A DNA stretch of 64,000 bases from Cryptosporangium aurantiacum (lineage in GTDB: Bacteria > Actinomycetota > Actinomycetes > Mycobacteriales > Cryptosporangiaceae): assembly GCF_900143005.1 (NCBI RefSeq), contig NZ_FRCS01000001.1, positions 930,001 through 994,000 of the forward strand. Direction: 5' to 3'. The notes under the pieces are model-generated. The model searched no databases and was not told the origin of the DNA. It worked only from the letters and a program-made list of their open reading frames with translations. A program made the translations under genes and the position numbers. This document shows, piece after piece, positions 7,559 to 16,019 of the stretch (its first letter is position 1; every line of letters begins with the position of its first letter).

Positions 7559-8647
7559 GTGCGGGTGCGTGCGTCTGCGTTCCGTCGGCTAGCGCGGTTG
7601 CTGGATTCCGACCCGGCACCGGTCAGTCCGCCGTCCCCGCCACCGGATCGGCCTGCCGAGCACGCGGTCGTCGACTGCGGCCGGTACGTCGACGGCGTCC
7701 GGCGGTCGGGCCGGATCCCGCTCGCCGACGCGCCACGGGTGCTCCGCGAGCGCCATGGCTTCGTCTGGATCGGACTGAAGGAGCCGACTCGCGAGCAGTT
7801 CGCCGAGGTCGCCGAGCGGTTCGCGCTACCGCCGCTGGCGGTGGCCGACGCCGTTCGCGCGCACCAGCGTCCGAAGCTGGAACGGTACGGGGACATCCTG
7901 TTCGCGATCGTCAAACCCGTGCGGTACGTCGACGCCGACGAGGTGGTGGACGTCGCCGAGCTCGCGCTGTTCGTCGGCCCCCGGTTCGTGGTGATCGTCC
8001 GGCACGGCGAGACCGACGTCCCGGCCCGGGTGCGGGCGATCGCCGACAGCGACCCGGCGCTGAGCCGCAAGGGTCCGCTCGGGGTCCTGCATCAGGTGAT
8101 GGACCTCGCGGTCGACGGTTACGCCGACGCGATCGGCGGCATCGACGCGGACATCGAGGAAATCGAGTCGCAGGTGTTCGGCGGCGACGAGAACGATCAC
8201 GCGGAGCGGATCTACAAGCTCAAGCGCGAGGTGCTGGAGTTCCGCCGCGCGGTGAAACCGCTGGTCGGCGCCGTGCAGAAGCTGTCCGATTCGACCGATC
8301 CGCACGCGCTGGGCCCGCACTTCCGGGACGTGCACGACCACCTGATGCGGGTGGCGGACTCGATCGAGAACTACGACAACCTGCTCACCGACGTTCTCCA
8401 GGCCGACCTGGCGCAGGTCAGCGTCCGGCAGAACCGCACCGCGATGCGGCAGAACGAGGACATGCGGAAGATCTCGTCGTGGGCCGCGATCGCGCTGGTG
8501 CCGACCGCGATCGCCGGCCTCTACGGGATGAACTTCGAGCGCATCCCGGGCGCAGGCGTCCCGTACGGCTTCTGGGGTGTCTGCGTCGTCATCCTGGCGC
8601 TGTGCGGAATGCTGTGGGTGCTGTTCCGGAGGAACAAGTGGCTCTAA
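7559..8647 (+). CDS. corA: CorA-family magnesium/cobalt transporter
   Basis: The 362-residue protein has the large cytoplasmic N-terminal domain of CorA, the long stalk helix (about 240-300) and two C-terminal membrane segments. The selectivity motif GMN is at 323-325 (LYGMNF). The tail is basic (FRRNKW), as in active channels. Members form homopentamers that let Mg2+ enter. The N-terminal 40 residues are Pro-rich and atypical. The start is a GTG; another GTG two codons on is equally possible. The 3' end overlaps the convergent membrane-protein gene by four bases. Confidence 0.93.
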   Translation: MRVRASAFRRLARLLDSDPAPVSPPSPPPDRPAEHAVVDCGRYVDGVRRSGRIPLADAPRVLRERHGFVWIGLKEPTREQFAEVAERFALPPLAVADAVRAHQRPKLERYGDILFAIVKPVRYVDADEVVDVAELALFVGPRFVVIVRHGETDVPARVRAIADSDPALSRKGPLGVLHQVMDLAVDGYADAIGGIDADIEEIESQVFGGDENDHAERIYKLKREVLEFRRAVKPLVGAVQKLSDSTDPHALGPHFRDVHDHLMRVADSIENYDNLLTDVLQADLAQVSVRQNRTAMRQNEDMRKISSWAAIALVPTAIAGLYGMNFERIPGAGVPYGFWGVCVVILALCGMLWVLFRRNKWL

Positions 8648-9744
8648 GGCGTCGTGCCGGGCATCGGTAGCTCCGCCGTGCGGTTCGCGCGGTTCGGCAG
8701 GATGTTCGTGACCAGCACCGCGAGCGCACCCAGCCCGGCGTAGAGCCCGAGGATGAGCAGCGGGCCACCCAGCGGCGCGTCCGGGAAGTACAGGCTGTCG
8801 CGGACGTACTGGGTGCCGGCGCCGGTCGGGAGGGCCTGCCCCAGGATCCGGCCCCAGGTCGGGAGGAACTCCGGCGGGATGCTGGCGCCGGAGATCACGG
8901 TGCCGATCGTGAAGTAGAGGAACCCGGCGGCCGCACCCGCCGGACCGATCAGCGCGACCAACCCCGCGGTGGAGCCGGTGATCGCCAGCGAGACCAGGCT
9001 GAACCCCCAGAACAGCGTCGCGGAATCGGCGTCGGCGCCGACGCCGAACCAGCTCATCGACCAGAGCACGATCGCCGCCGACGCGAGCGCGTAGACGACC
9101 AGCGTGGTGAGGTGCCCGACGCCGCGCCGCCATGATCGGCGCGCGCGGGGGATGAGCCTGCCCAGCCCGAGCGACGCCACGGTGCCGCCCAGCGCGAGGG
9201 CCTGGACGAGCATGCCCAGCGAACCGCCGTTCCGGTCGTCGGCGGGGAGCGGGACGACGTCGGTGATCGTGCCGGGGTTGGTGAGCGTCTCGACGGTGGC
9301 GAGCGGGACCGTGTCGCCGGCCGCGGCGAGCTTCGCGACGGCCGCGGCGGTCTGCTTCTGCAGGACGGCCGTGTACGTGGTCTTGAGCGTGGTGGCGGCG
9401 GAGGGCCCTGCTGCGGTGGCGAGATAGAGGTGCGGTGTCGCGCCGCTCAGGTCCAGGCCGCCGTAGACGTCCCGCCGCTCGGTCGCGGTGATCAGGTCCG
9501 CGGCCGCGTCGTACCGTGTCACCCGGTAGCTGCCGCCCCCGTTGAGTTCCTGCTGCAGTTCGGCGGCCTGCGCGTCGGTGGCGATCAGCCCGACCGGCAG
9601 GTGGTGGGGCTTCGGAGCGTGGGCCATGCCCAGGTAGTAGCTGGTGAGGACCAGTTGGACGACGACGCCGACCAGCGCGACCGCCGCCGCGATCCGGCGG
9701 AATTGCCGCGCCGAGGTGATCATTTGTCCACCGTCAGGCTGCAT
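8644..9744 (-). CDS. ABC-2/YhgE-like (DUF3533-type) membrane protein
   Basis: The 367-residue protein has one N-terminal membrane segment, a roughly 150-residue extracellular region and about five C-terminal membrane segments. This is the topology of YhgE/Pip and ABC-2 permease-like proteins. The outer region contains Thr/Ala-rich helices (LKTTYTAVLQKQTAAAVAKL). The start at 9744 was chosen for the AGGAG seven bases upstream; a second Met seven codons later has a weaker site. No ATPase gene is adjacent. It is divergent from the large LuxR-type regulator, which may control it. The exported substrate, if any, is unknown. Confidence 0.75.
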   Translation of the reverse strand: MQPDGGQMITSARQFRRIAAAVALVGVVVQLVLTSYYLGMAHAPKPHHLPVGLIATDAQAAELQQELNGGGSYRVTRYDAAADLITATERRDVYGGLDLSGATPHLYLATAAGPSAATTLKTTYTAVLQKQTAAAVAKLAAAGDTVPLATVETLTNPGTITDVVPLPADDRNGGSLGMLVQALALGGTVASLGLGRLIPRARRSWRRGVGHLTTLVVYALASAAIVLWSMSWFGVGADADSATLFWGFSLVSLAITGSTAGLVALIGPAGAAAGFLYFTIGTVISGASIPPEFLPTWGRILGQALPTGAGTQYVRDSLYFPDAPLGGPLLILGLYAGLGALAVLVTNILPNRANRTAELPMPGTTP

Positions 9745-9848
9745 TCCACGCTCCTGCCCGTTATATGGCGTATTGCTCGCACTGTAATCGGACCGAGTTG
9801 TGGCGAAGTCGGGGACGAGGGCTTTACCGCGAGGTAACAATCCCTCTT

Positions 9849-12644
9849 ATGTTTCCGGTCGCCGCGGTTGCGCAGACTCGTGCCCTCCCGGGGCGGGCGT
9901 CCGAACTGCGTCGGCTCGAGACGCTGATCGACCGCCTCCGGCGCGGTGAGGGCGGCGGGTCGCTGCTCGTCCACGGCGCGCCGGGCACCGGCAAGACCGC
10001 GCTCCTGCAGCACGCGGCAGCCCTGGCGACCGCGGACCTCACCGTGCTCGGGACCACCGGGGTCGAAGCCGAGTCCGGCATGCCGTTCGCCGCGCTCCAG
10101 CAGGTGCTGATGCCGCTCGCCGCCGACCTCGACGAGCTCCCGGAACCGCAGTCCGCGCTGCTGCGCCGGGTGCTGGAGACCGGGGTCGACGACGCCCGCA
10201 CCCGGTTCGCGCTCTGCGTCGCGGTGCTGAACCTGTTCGTGCTGGCGGGCAAGCGCCGCGCGGTCGTGTGCTGCGTGGACGACGTCGACGTGGTGGACCC
10301 GGCGTCCCGGGACGTGCTCGCGTTCGTGGCGCGCCGGGTGGCGACCGAGAACGTCGTGCTGCTCGCGGCGGCCACCGATCGGGTCCCGGTCGACACACTG
10401 CTGCCCGGCGTCGAACGCCTGCCGCTCGCCGGGTTGGACGTGGCGGCGGGGCAGGAGCTGCTGGCCCGGTTCGCGCCGTCCGGGCTGACGCCGGAGGTCG
10501 CGATCGAGCTGGTGCAGCTCTGCGCGGGCGCTCCGCTCGCGCTGCGCGAGGTGGCCGGAGCGCTCTCGGTCGAGCAGGCGCGCGGCCGGGCGTCGCTGCC
10601 GGTCGAGTTCCCGCGGGGCAGCCGCAGCCGCCGGGTCTACGACGCGCGGGTGGGCGCTCTGCCCGCCGAGACCCGTGAGCTGCTGCTGGTCCTCGCCGCC
10701 GACCCCGACGGCCTCGACCTCGACGTCCTCGCGCTGGTGGCGGACGGTGCGGGCCTCGGCGCGCTGGAGCCGGCCGAGGCGGCGGGGCTGATCCACGTCG
10801 TCGACGGCCGGATGCGCTTCCGCACGCCACTGGTCGGGGGCGGGGTCTACCGCAGCGTCCCGCCGGACGCGCGGCGCGCGGTGCACCGCCGGATCGCCGA
10901 AGCGCTGGACACCGGCGAACCCGAGTTCCGCCTCCGCCGGCTCTGGCACGTGGCCGCGGCCGCCGACGCGCCCCCCGAGTTGCTCGCCGTCGAGCTGGCC
11001 GAGGCCGCCGCGGACGTCCGTGAGCGCGGCGACCACGCCGGCGCGTCGCTGGCGGCGGAGCGGGCCGCCGACCTCAGCACGCACGCCGGTGCCCGCGCGG
11101 ACCACCTGCTCGCGGCGGCCAGGGACGCCTGGCTGGCCGGGCGCCCGCACCGGGCAGGCGTCCTGCTGACCCGGCTCCGCCCGGCACCCGCCGCGGCAGG
11201 CGGATCAGCCACCGGGGGGATGAGGGACGCGCTGCGCGGTGAGATCGAACTGCGCGCCGGGTCACCGGCCGCCGCCCACGAGACGCTGATCGCGGCCGCC
11301 ACCCGGCTCGCCGCCCGCGACCGCACCGCCGCCGTAGTGGCGCTCCTGCACGCCGGGGAGGCCAGCTTCCTCACCGGTGACCTGCGCCGCTACGTGGACA
11401 TCTCGCTGCGCGCGCTGGCGCTCCGGGAGGGCGGTGAGCCCCCGGACCGCGAGCTGATGTTCGAGTACGCGGCCGGGATGATGGCGCTGTTCCGCGGACG
11501 GCACCACGAGGCCGTGCGGCGGCTGCGTGGCGTCCTCGAACTGGTGCCGCGCACCGACGACCCGACCGCGATGACCTGGGCGACGCTCGCCGCGCTGATG
11601 CTCGGCGAGGAGGCCCGCGCGTACAGCCTGACCGAACGCGCCGGCGCCGCCGCCCGGGCCCGCGGCGAGGTCGCACTGGTGCCCCGCGCGTTGGAGCTGG
11701 CCACGTTCGCCCAGCTCTGGCTCGGCCGGTACCACGGCGCGCTGGCGTCGGCGCAGGAAGGCTTGCGGCTGGCGCAGGACGCCGGGCTGGAGAACTCGGT
11801 CGCGTTCCACCGGTCGATGCTGGCGCTGTTCTCGATGTTCCAGGGCGACGACGACACCGGGCTGCTGCACGCGAACGCCGCGGCGGCGACCGCGTCCGAG
11901 CGTGGGCTGGCGATGCCGCACTCGCTGGCGTCCTGGGCGCTGGCCCACCGCGACCTGGCCGGTGGACGGGCCGCGGACGCCGCCGGCCGGCTGCGCGCGC
12001 TCGCCACCGCGGGCGGCGGGCCGGGGTACGTGACCGGGCGGGTGCTCACCGCGCCGCACTTCGTCGAGGCCGCGGTGCGCTGCGGCGACCGAGTGGGCGC
12101 CGTCGAAGCCACGGACCTGTTCGGCCGGTGGGCGACGAACACCGGCAGCGCTGCCGCCCGCGCGCTGCTGGCCCGCTGCCAGGCGCTGGTGGCCGCCGAC
12201 CCGGCGGACGCCGAGGACGCGTACCGGGAAGCGCTCCGGCTGCACCTGCTCGCCGACTCCGAGTTCGAACGCGCCCGCACCGAGCTGCTCTACGGCCGCG
12301 AGCTCCGACGCCGCCGCGGCCCGTCGGCGGCGCGCACGCACTTGCGTAACGCTTACGACACGTTCGACCGGCTCGGTGCCGCCTCCTGGGCCGAGCAGTC
12401 CCGCAGCGAACTGCGGGCGACCGGCGAGTCCGTCCGCCCGACCGCTCCGGCGCTGGAGAGCCGTCTCACCGCCCAGCAGCTCACGATCGCCCGGATCGTC
12501 GCCCAGGGCGCCACGAACCGCGAGGTGGCGTCCCAGCTGTACCTGAGCCCGCGGACCGTGGACCACCACATGCGGAACATCTTCGTGAAACTCGGTGTGC
12601 GCTCCCGGGTGGAGCTCGTGCGCCTGCTCTCCGCCGAGGTCTGA
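9849..12644 (+). CDS. Large LuxR-type transcriptional regulator with AAA/STAND ATPase domain
   Basis: The 931-residue protein has a Walker A GAPGTGKT at 43-50 and a Walker B-like CCVDDVD near 140. A long helical TPR-like middle follows, and the C-terminal LuxR helix-turn-helix lies at about 870-925 (QGATNREVASQLYLSPRTVDHHMRNIF, quoted in two parts: QGATNREVASQLYLS and PRTVDHHMRNIF). This is the LAL/MalT-like architecture, in which ligand and ATP binding control oligomerisation on DNA. The start at 9849 begins the conserved ATPase region; an upstream in-frame ATG at 9765 lacks a ribosome site. It is followed by the branched-chain-type ABC operon and is divergent from the YhgE-like gene, both plausible targets. 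Confidence 0.9.
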   Translation: MFPVAAVAQTRALPGRASELRRLETLIDRLRRGEGGGSLLVHGAPGTGKTALLQHAAALATADLTVLGTTGVEAESGMPFAALQQVLMPLAADLDELPEPQSALLRRVLETGVDDARTRFALCVAVLNLFVLAGKRRAVVCCVDDVDVVDPASRDVLAFVARRVATENVVLLAAATDRVPVDTLLPGVERLPLAGLDVAAGQELLARFAPSGLTPEVAIELVQLCAGAPLALREVAGALSVEQARGRASLPVEFPRGSRSRRVYDARVGALPAETRELLLVLAADPDGLDLDVLALVADGAGLGALEPAEAAGLIHVVDGRMRFRTPLVGGGVYRSVPPDARRAVHRRIAEALDTGEPEFRLRRLWHVAAAADAPPELLAVELAEAAADVRERGDHAGASLAAERAADLSTHAGARADHLLAAARDAWLAGRPHRAGVLLTRLRPAPAAAGGSATGGMRDALRGEIELRAGSPAAAHETLIAAATRLAARDRTAAVVALLHAGEASFLTGDLRRYVDISLRALALREGGEPPDRELMFEYAAGMMALFRGRHHEAVRRLRGVLELVPRTDDPTAMTWATLAALMLGEEARAYSLTERAGAAARARGEVALVPRALELATFAQLWLGRYHGALASAQEGLRLAQDAGLENSVAFHRSMLALFSMFQGDDDTGLLHANAAAATASERGLAMPHSLASWALAHRDLAGGRAADAAGRLRALATAGGGPGYVTGRVLTAPHFVEAAVRCGDRVGAVEATDLFGRWATNTGSAAARALLARCQALVAADPADAEDAYREALRLHLLADSEFERARTELLYGRELRRRRGPSAARTHLRNAYDTFDRLGAASWAEQSRSELRATGESVRPTAPALESRLTAQQLTIARIVAQGATNREVASQLYLSPRTVDHHMRNIFVKLGVRSRVELVRLLSAEV

Positions 12645-12831
12645 CCGGCACCCGGCAGCACCTCCGCGGGCAAGAACGCGCGAATCGGTCAATACCTACA
12701 CCGGCAATATCGCCGATGCGGCCAGATGCGCTGGTCACCGAGTATTTCGTTCGTCGCTGTGGACGTTGACCGCCGGTGGGCGGTCCCCGCTGCGTCAGCT
12801 CTTTTCGACGCCGAGGGGGAGGGCCGCCGCG

Positions 12832-13638
12832 ATGAAGCCCGTGGGTCGCACCGCCGCCCTGGTCAACGGAGCCGGTTCGACGGTGGGGCGCGCGATCACC
12901 GGCCTGCTGCTCGCCGAGGGGTACCGGGTGTGCGCGACCGACGCCGACGCGATCGCGCTCCGCACCACGCTGCGCACCGCGGACCGGCGGCGGGTCGCCG
13001 CCCTGGTCGGCGAGCCCGACGACGTCGACCACCAGGACGACGCGATCGAGCGGACGCTGAGCGCGTTCGGCCGGATCGACGTCCTGGTCACGGTCGTCGA
13101 CGCCGCGACCGTCCGGACGCTCGTCGAGCGTCCCGAGACCGCCGACCACCCCACCGGCTGGATCCGCAAGGTCGACCTGGCGTGGACCGGCGACCACGGC
13201 GGTACCGCGGTCACGCTGTTCCAACCGCTGCTCACCCGCGACGGCACCTGGCCCGCTTCGGTCGCCGTCCGGCTGAGCCGCTACACCGCCCGGCTGCAGG
13301 ACGAGTTCGGCCCGAGCACCCGGCTGATCTCGGTGCTCCCGCCCCCGGCGCTGCTCGGCGAAGCCCCGGTGGCCGCCACCGCCCGGCCGGCCCCGCGCCG
13401 CAGCGCGGTGATGCCGCTCCGCTCGGCGGCGACCGTGCCCGAACTCGTCGGTTACCTGCTGTCGCGGCGCGGCCAGGGTCTGGCCGGCCGCACCGTCCTC
13501 GCGAACCGCGCCGGGGTGCCCTGGTCGGTGGTCGACGCGCCGCTCCCGGCGCCGTCCACCGGCAGCCTCGCGCGGACCCCCTGGTTCGAACCCGACCTCG
13601 CCCCGGCGGTCGGCTGGCATGTGAAAGGAGCACAGTGA
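12832..13638 (+). CDS. SDR-like Rossmann protein without the catalytic Tyr-Lys pair
   Basis: The 268-residue protein has an N-terminal nucleotide-binding fold (ALVNGAGSTVG, about residues 9-19, replacing TGxxxGxG) and an SDR-like middle (GRIDVLVTVVDAATV). The usual YxxxK catalytic pair is not found: the nearest candidate, SRYTARLQDEF, has no Lys at the required place. It may bind NAD(P) without being a normal dehydrogenase. A GA-rich ribosome site (GAGGGGGAGGG) precedes the ATG. Its stop overlaps the start of the next ABC ATPase gene (GTGA), so it is the first gene of the transport operon. Its role there is unknown. Confidence 0.75.
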   Translation: MKPVGRTAALVNGAGSTVGRAITGLLLAEGYRVCATDADAIALRTTLRTADRRRVAALVGEPDDVDHQDDAIERTLSAFGRIDVLVTVVDAATVRTLVERPETADHPTGWIRKVDLAWTGDHGGTAVTLFQPLLTRDGTWPASVAVRLSRYTARLQDEFGPSTRLISVLPPPALLGEAPVAATARPAPRRSAVMPLRSAATVPELVGYLLSRRGQGLAGRTVLANRAGVPWSVVDAPLPAPSTGSLARTPWFEPDLAPAVGWHVKGAQ

Positions 13639-14420
13639 CTGACGCGAACGGATTGACCGTGGACGGCGTCGGCGTCCGCTTCGGCGGGCTCGTCGCGCTG
13701 GACGACGTCTCGGTCGAAGTACCGCCTGGGACGGTGGTCGGGGTCATCGGCCCCAACGGCGCGGGCAAGACGACGCTGTTCAACGTCGTCTGCGGGTTCG
13801 TGCGGCCGACCACCGGCTCGATGCGGTGGGACGGACGTCCGTTCGCGCCCCGCCCGGACCGGCTCGCCGCGGCCGGCATCGCCCGCACGCTGCAGGGGCT
13901 CGGACTGTTCGCCGGCCTGACCGTGCTGGAGAACGTGATGGTCGGCGCCCACCGCCGGTCCCGGGCCGGCTTCACGTCCGCGCTGTTCGGCCTGCCGCCC
14001 AGCGACCGCGACGAGCGTCGGCTGCGCGAGGCCGCGCTGGCCACCCTGGACAGTCTGGAGATCGCCGCTCTGGCCGGTGCCCACCCCGGCGCACTGCCGT
14101 ACGCGGTGCAGAAGAAGGTCGCGCTGGCCAGGGCGCTGGTGTCGCAGCCGCGACTGCTGCTGCTCGACGAACCGGCCGGTGGTCTCGGCGCCGAGGAGGT
14201 CGAGGAGCTCGCCGACCTGATCCGGACGCTGCCGAAACGGTCCGAGCAGCCGTGTGCGGTGATGCTCGTCGAGCACCACATGGACCTGGTGATGTCGGTG
14301 TGCGACCGGATCTTCGTCCTCGACTTCGGGAAGCGGATCGCGGTGGGCAGCCCGGCCGAGGTGCAGGACGACCCGGCGGTGACCGAGGCCTACCTCGGTG
14401 CCGAGGCGGTGGCCTCCTGA
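13635..14420 (+). CDS. livG: Branched-chain amino-acid-type ABC transporter ATPase (LivG)
   Basis: The 261-residue ATPase has Walker A GPNGAGKT at 39-46 and Walker B LLLLDEP. The LivG-type signature region LPYAVQKKVALARAL stands in place of LSGGQ, which is normal for this subfamily. The switch His is present (VEHHMDLV). It starts at a GTG overlapping the stop of the SDR-like gene and ends in a TGATG overlap with livF. The pair powers the LivH/LivM channel. Family members import branched-chain amino acids, amides, urea or aromatic acids, so the substrate is open. Confidence 0.93.
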   Translation: MTDANGLTVDGVGVRFGGLVALDDVSVEVPPGTVVGVIGPNGAGKTTLFNVVCGFVRPTTGSMRWDGRPFAPRPDRLAAAGIARTLQGLGLFAGLTVLENVMVGAHRRSRAGFTSALFGLPPSDRDERRLREAALATLDSLEIAALAGAHPGALPYAVQKKVALARALVSQPRLLLLDEPAGGLGAEEVEELADLIRTLPKRSEQPCAVMLVEHHMDLVMSVCDRIFVLDFGKRIAVGSPAEVQDDPAVTEAYLGAEAVAS

Positions 14421-15136
14421 TGCCCGCTCTGCTCGAGGTCGAGGGCTTGACCTGCGGCTACGGTCCGGTCGGCGTCTTGAAGGACGTGACGCTGACGGTC
14501 GAGCGCGGATCGATCGTCGCGGTGCTCGGCGCCAACGGCGCGGGCAAGACCACGCTGCTCCGCACGCTGTCCGGCCTGCTCCGGCCGACCGAGGGCCGGG
14601 TCGTGTTCGACGGCACCGACCTGCGGAGCGTCCCGGTGGAGCAGGTGGTGCGGCGCGGGCTCGCACACGTGCCCGAGGGCCGCGGTGTCGTCGCCGAGCT
14701 GACCGTTGACGAGAACCTCCGGCTCGGTGGCCTGTGGCGTCGCGATCAAGCCGACGCGCGCAAGGCGCTGACCGAGGTCTACGAGCTGTTCGAACCGCTG
14801 GCCCGGCGGAAACGCAGCGTGGGCCACCAGCTCTCGGGCGGCGAGCGGCAGATGCTCGCGCTCGGCCGGGCACTGGTCGCCCGGCCGAACCTGCTGCTGC
14901 TCGACGAGCCCTCGCTGGGCCTGGCGCCGCGGGTGACCGCCCAGATCATGGCGCTGCTCGCACAGCTCCGCGAGCGGACCGGGCTGACCGTCCTGCTGGT
15001 CGAGCAGAACGTCCGCAGCGCGCTCTCGGTCGCCGACCACGGCGTCGTCCTCTCGGTGGGACAGGTCGTGATGTCCGCACCGGCGGCCCGGCTCCGGGAC
15101 GACGACGACCTCCGCCACGCCTACCTGGGGTTTTGA
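14420..15136 (+). CDS. livF: Branched-chain amino-acid-type ABC transporter ATPase (LivF)
   Basis: The 238-residue ATPase has Walker A GANGAGKT at 37-44, the signature LSGGERQ and Walker B LLLLDEPSLGLAP, all typical of LivF. The ATG overlaps the livG stop (TGATG), giving translational coupling. The permease gene livH begins four bases after its stop. With LivG it forms the ATPase heterodimer on the inner face of the membrane. Confidence 0.94.
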   Translation: MPALLEVEGLTCGYGPVGVLKDVTLTVERGSIVAVLGANGAGKTTLLRTLSGLLRPTEGRVVFDGTDLRSVPVEQVVRRGLAHVPEGRGVVAELTVDENLRLGGLWRRDQADARKALTEVYELFEPLARRKRSVGHQLSGGERQMLALGRALVARPNLLLLDEPSLGLAPRVTAQIMALLAQLRERTGLTVLLVEQNVRSALSVADHGVVLSVGQVVMSAPAARLRDDDDLRHAYLGF

Positions 15137-15140
15137 GCAA

Positions 15141-16019
15141 ATGGATCGTTTTGTATTCCTCACCTTGGACGGCTTGTCCAAGGGCGCTGTCTACGCGGCG
15201 TTCGCGCTCGCGCTGGTACTGATCTGGCGGGGCACCCGGGTGGTCAACTTCGCCCAGGGCGCGATGGCGGTCGCGACCGTCTACGTCGCCTACTCGGTGT
15301 CGGACGCGACCGGCTCGTACTGGCTGGGCTTCGCCGCCGCGATCGTCAGCGCCGCCCTGCTCGGTGCGGTGATCGAGATCGTGGTGGCCCGGCGGGTACA
15401 CGACGCTCCGCCGCTCAACGCGATCGTCGTCGCGATCGGCCTGGTGCTGCTGCTGCAGGCGGTGCTGGGCATGATCTACACGAACGAGTACCTCGCGTTC
15501 CCGGCTCCGTTCAGCGAGACCGCGATCACCGCGGGCGGTCTCACGCTGCTCTCGGCGTACGACCTGTTCGTCTTCGCGGTCGTCACCGGGCTGCTCGTGC
15601 TCCTGACCGTCCTGTTCACGCGGACGCCGCTGGGGCTGCGGATGCGTGCGTCGGCGTTCGCGCCCGAGGTCTCCCGCCTGCTCGGCGTCGACGTCGCTCT
15701 GATGCGGACGCTCGGCTGGGTGCTGGCGGCGGTGGTCGGCTCGCTCGCCGGGCTGCTCGTCATCCCCACCGAGCTCGGCCTGCACCCGACCGCGATGGAC
15801 GACATCTTCGTGGCGGCGTTCACCGCGGCGGTCGTCGGTGGGCTGGACAGCCCGGCGGGCGCGGTGATCGGCGGGTTGATCGTCGGTGTGCTGCTCTCCT
15901 ACGTCGGCGGTTACATCCGCAGCGACGCGACGCCGCTGGCCGTGCTCGCGCTGCTGGTCGTCGTCCTGCTGGTTCGTCCCGGCGGTCTGTTCGCCGTTCC
16001 CCAAGCGAGGCGCGTGTGA
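15141..16019 (+). CDS. livH: Branched-chain amino-acid-type ABC permease (LivH)
   Basis: The 292-residue protein has about eight membrane segments and the LivH family N-terminus (LTLDGLSKGAVYAAFALALVLI, split as LTLDGLSKGA and VYAAFALALVLI). The WRGTRVVNFAQGAMA motif and the C-terminal GGLDSPAGAVIGGLIVG loop are also typical. It pairs with LivM to form the channel. The start ATG lies four bases after livF, and its stop overlaps the GTG of livM (GTGA). Confidence 0.93.
   Translation: MDRFVFLTLDGLSKGAVYAAFALALVLIWRGTRVVNFAQGAMAVATVYVAYSVSDATGSYWLGFAAAIVSAALLGAVIEIVVARRVHDAPPLNAIVVAIGLVLLLQAVLGMIYTNEYLAFPAPFSETAITAGGLTLLSAYDLFVFAVVTGLLVLLTVLFTRTPLGLRMRASAFAPEVSRLLGVDVALMRTLGWVLAAVVGSLAGLLVIPTELGLHPTAMDDIFVAAFTAAVVGGLDSPAGAVIGGLIVGVLLSYVGGYIRSDATPLAVLALLVVVLLVRPGGLFAVPQARRV

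Noticed and set aside
12726-13634. An upstream extension of the livG frame
   Set aside because: This part is the shifted reading of the SDR-like gene. The true livG start is the GTG at 13635 coupled to the SDR stop.
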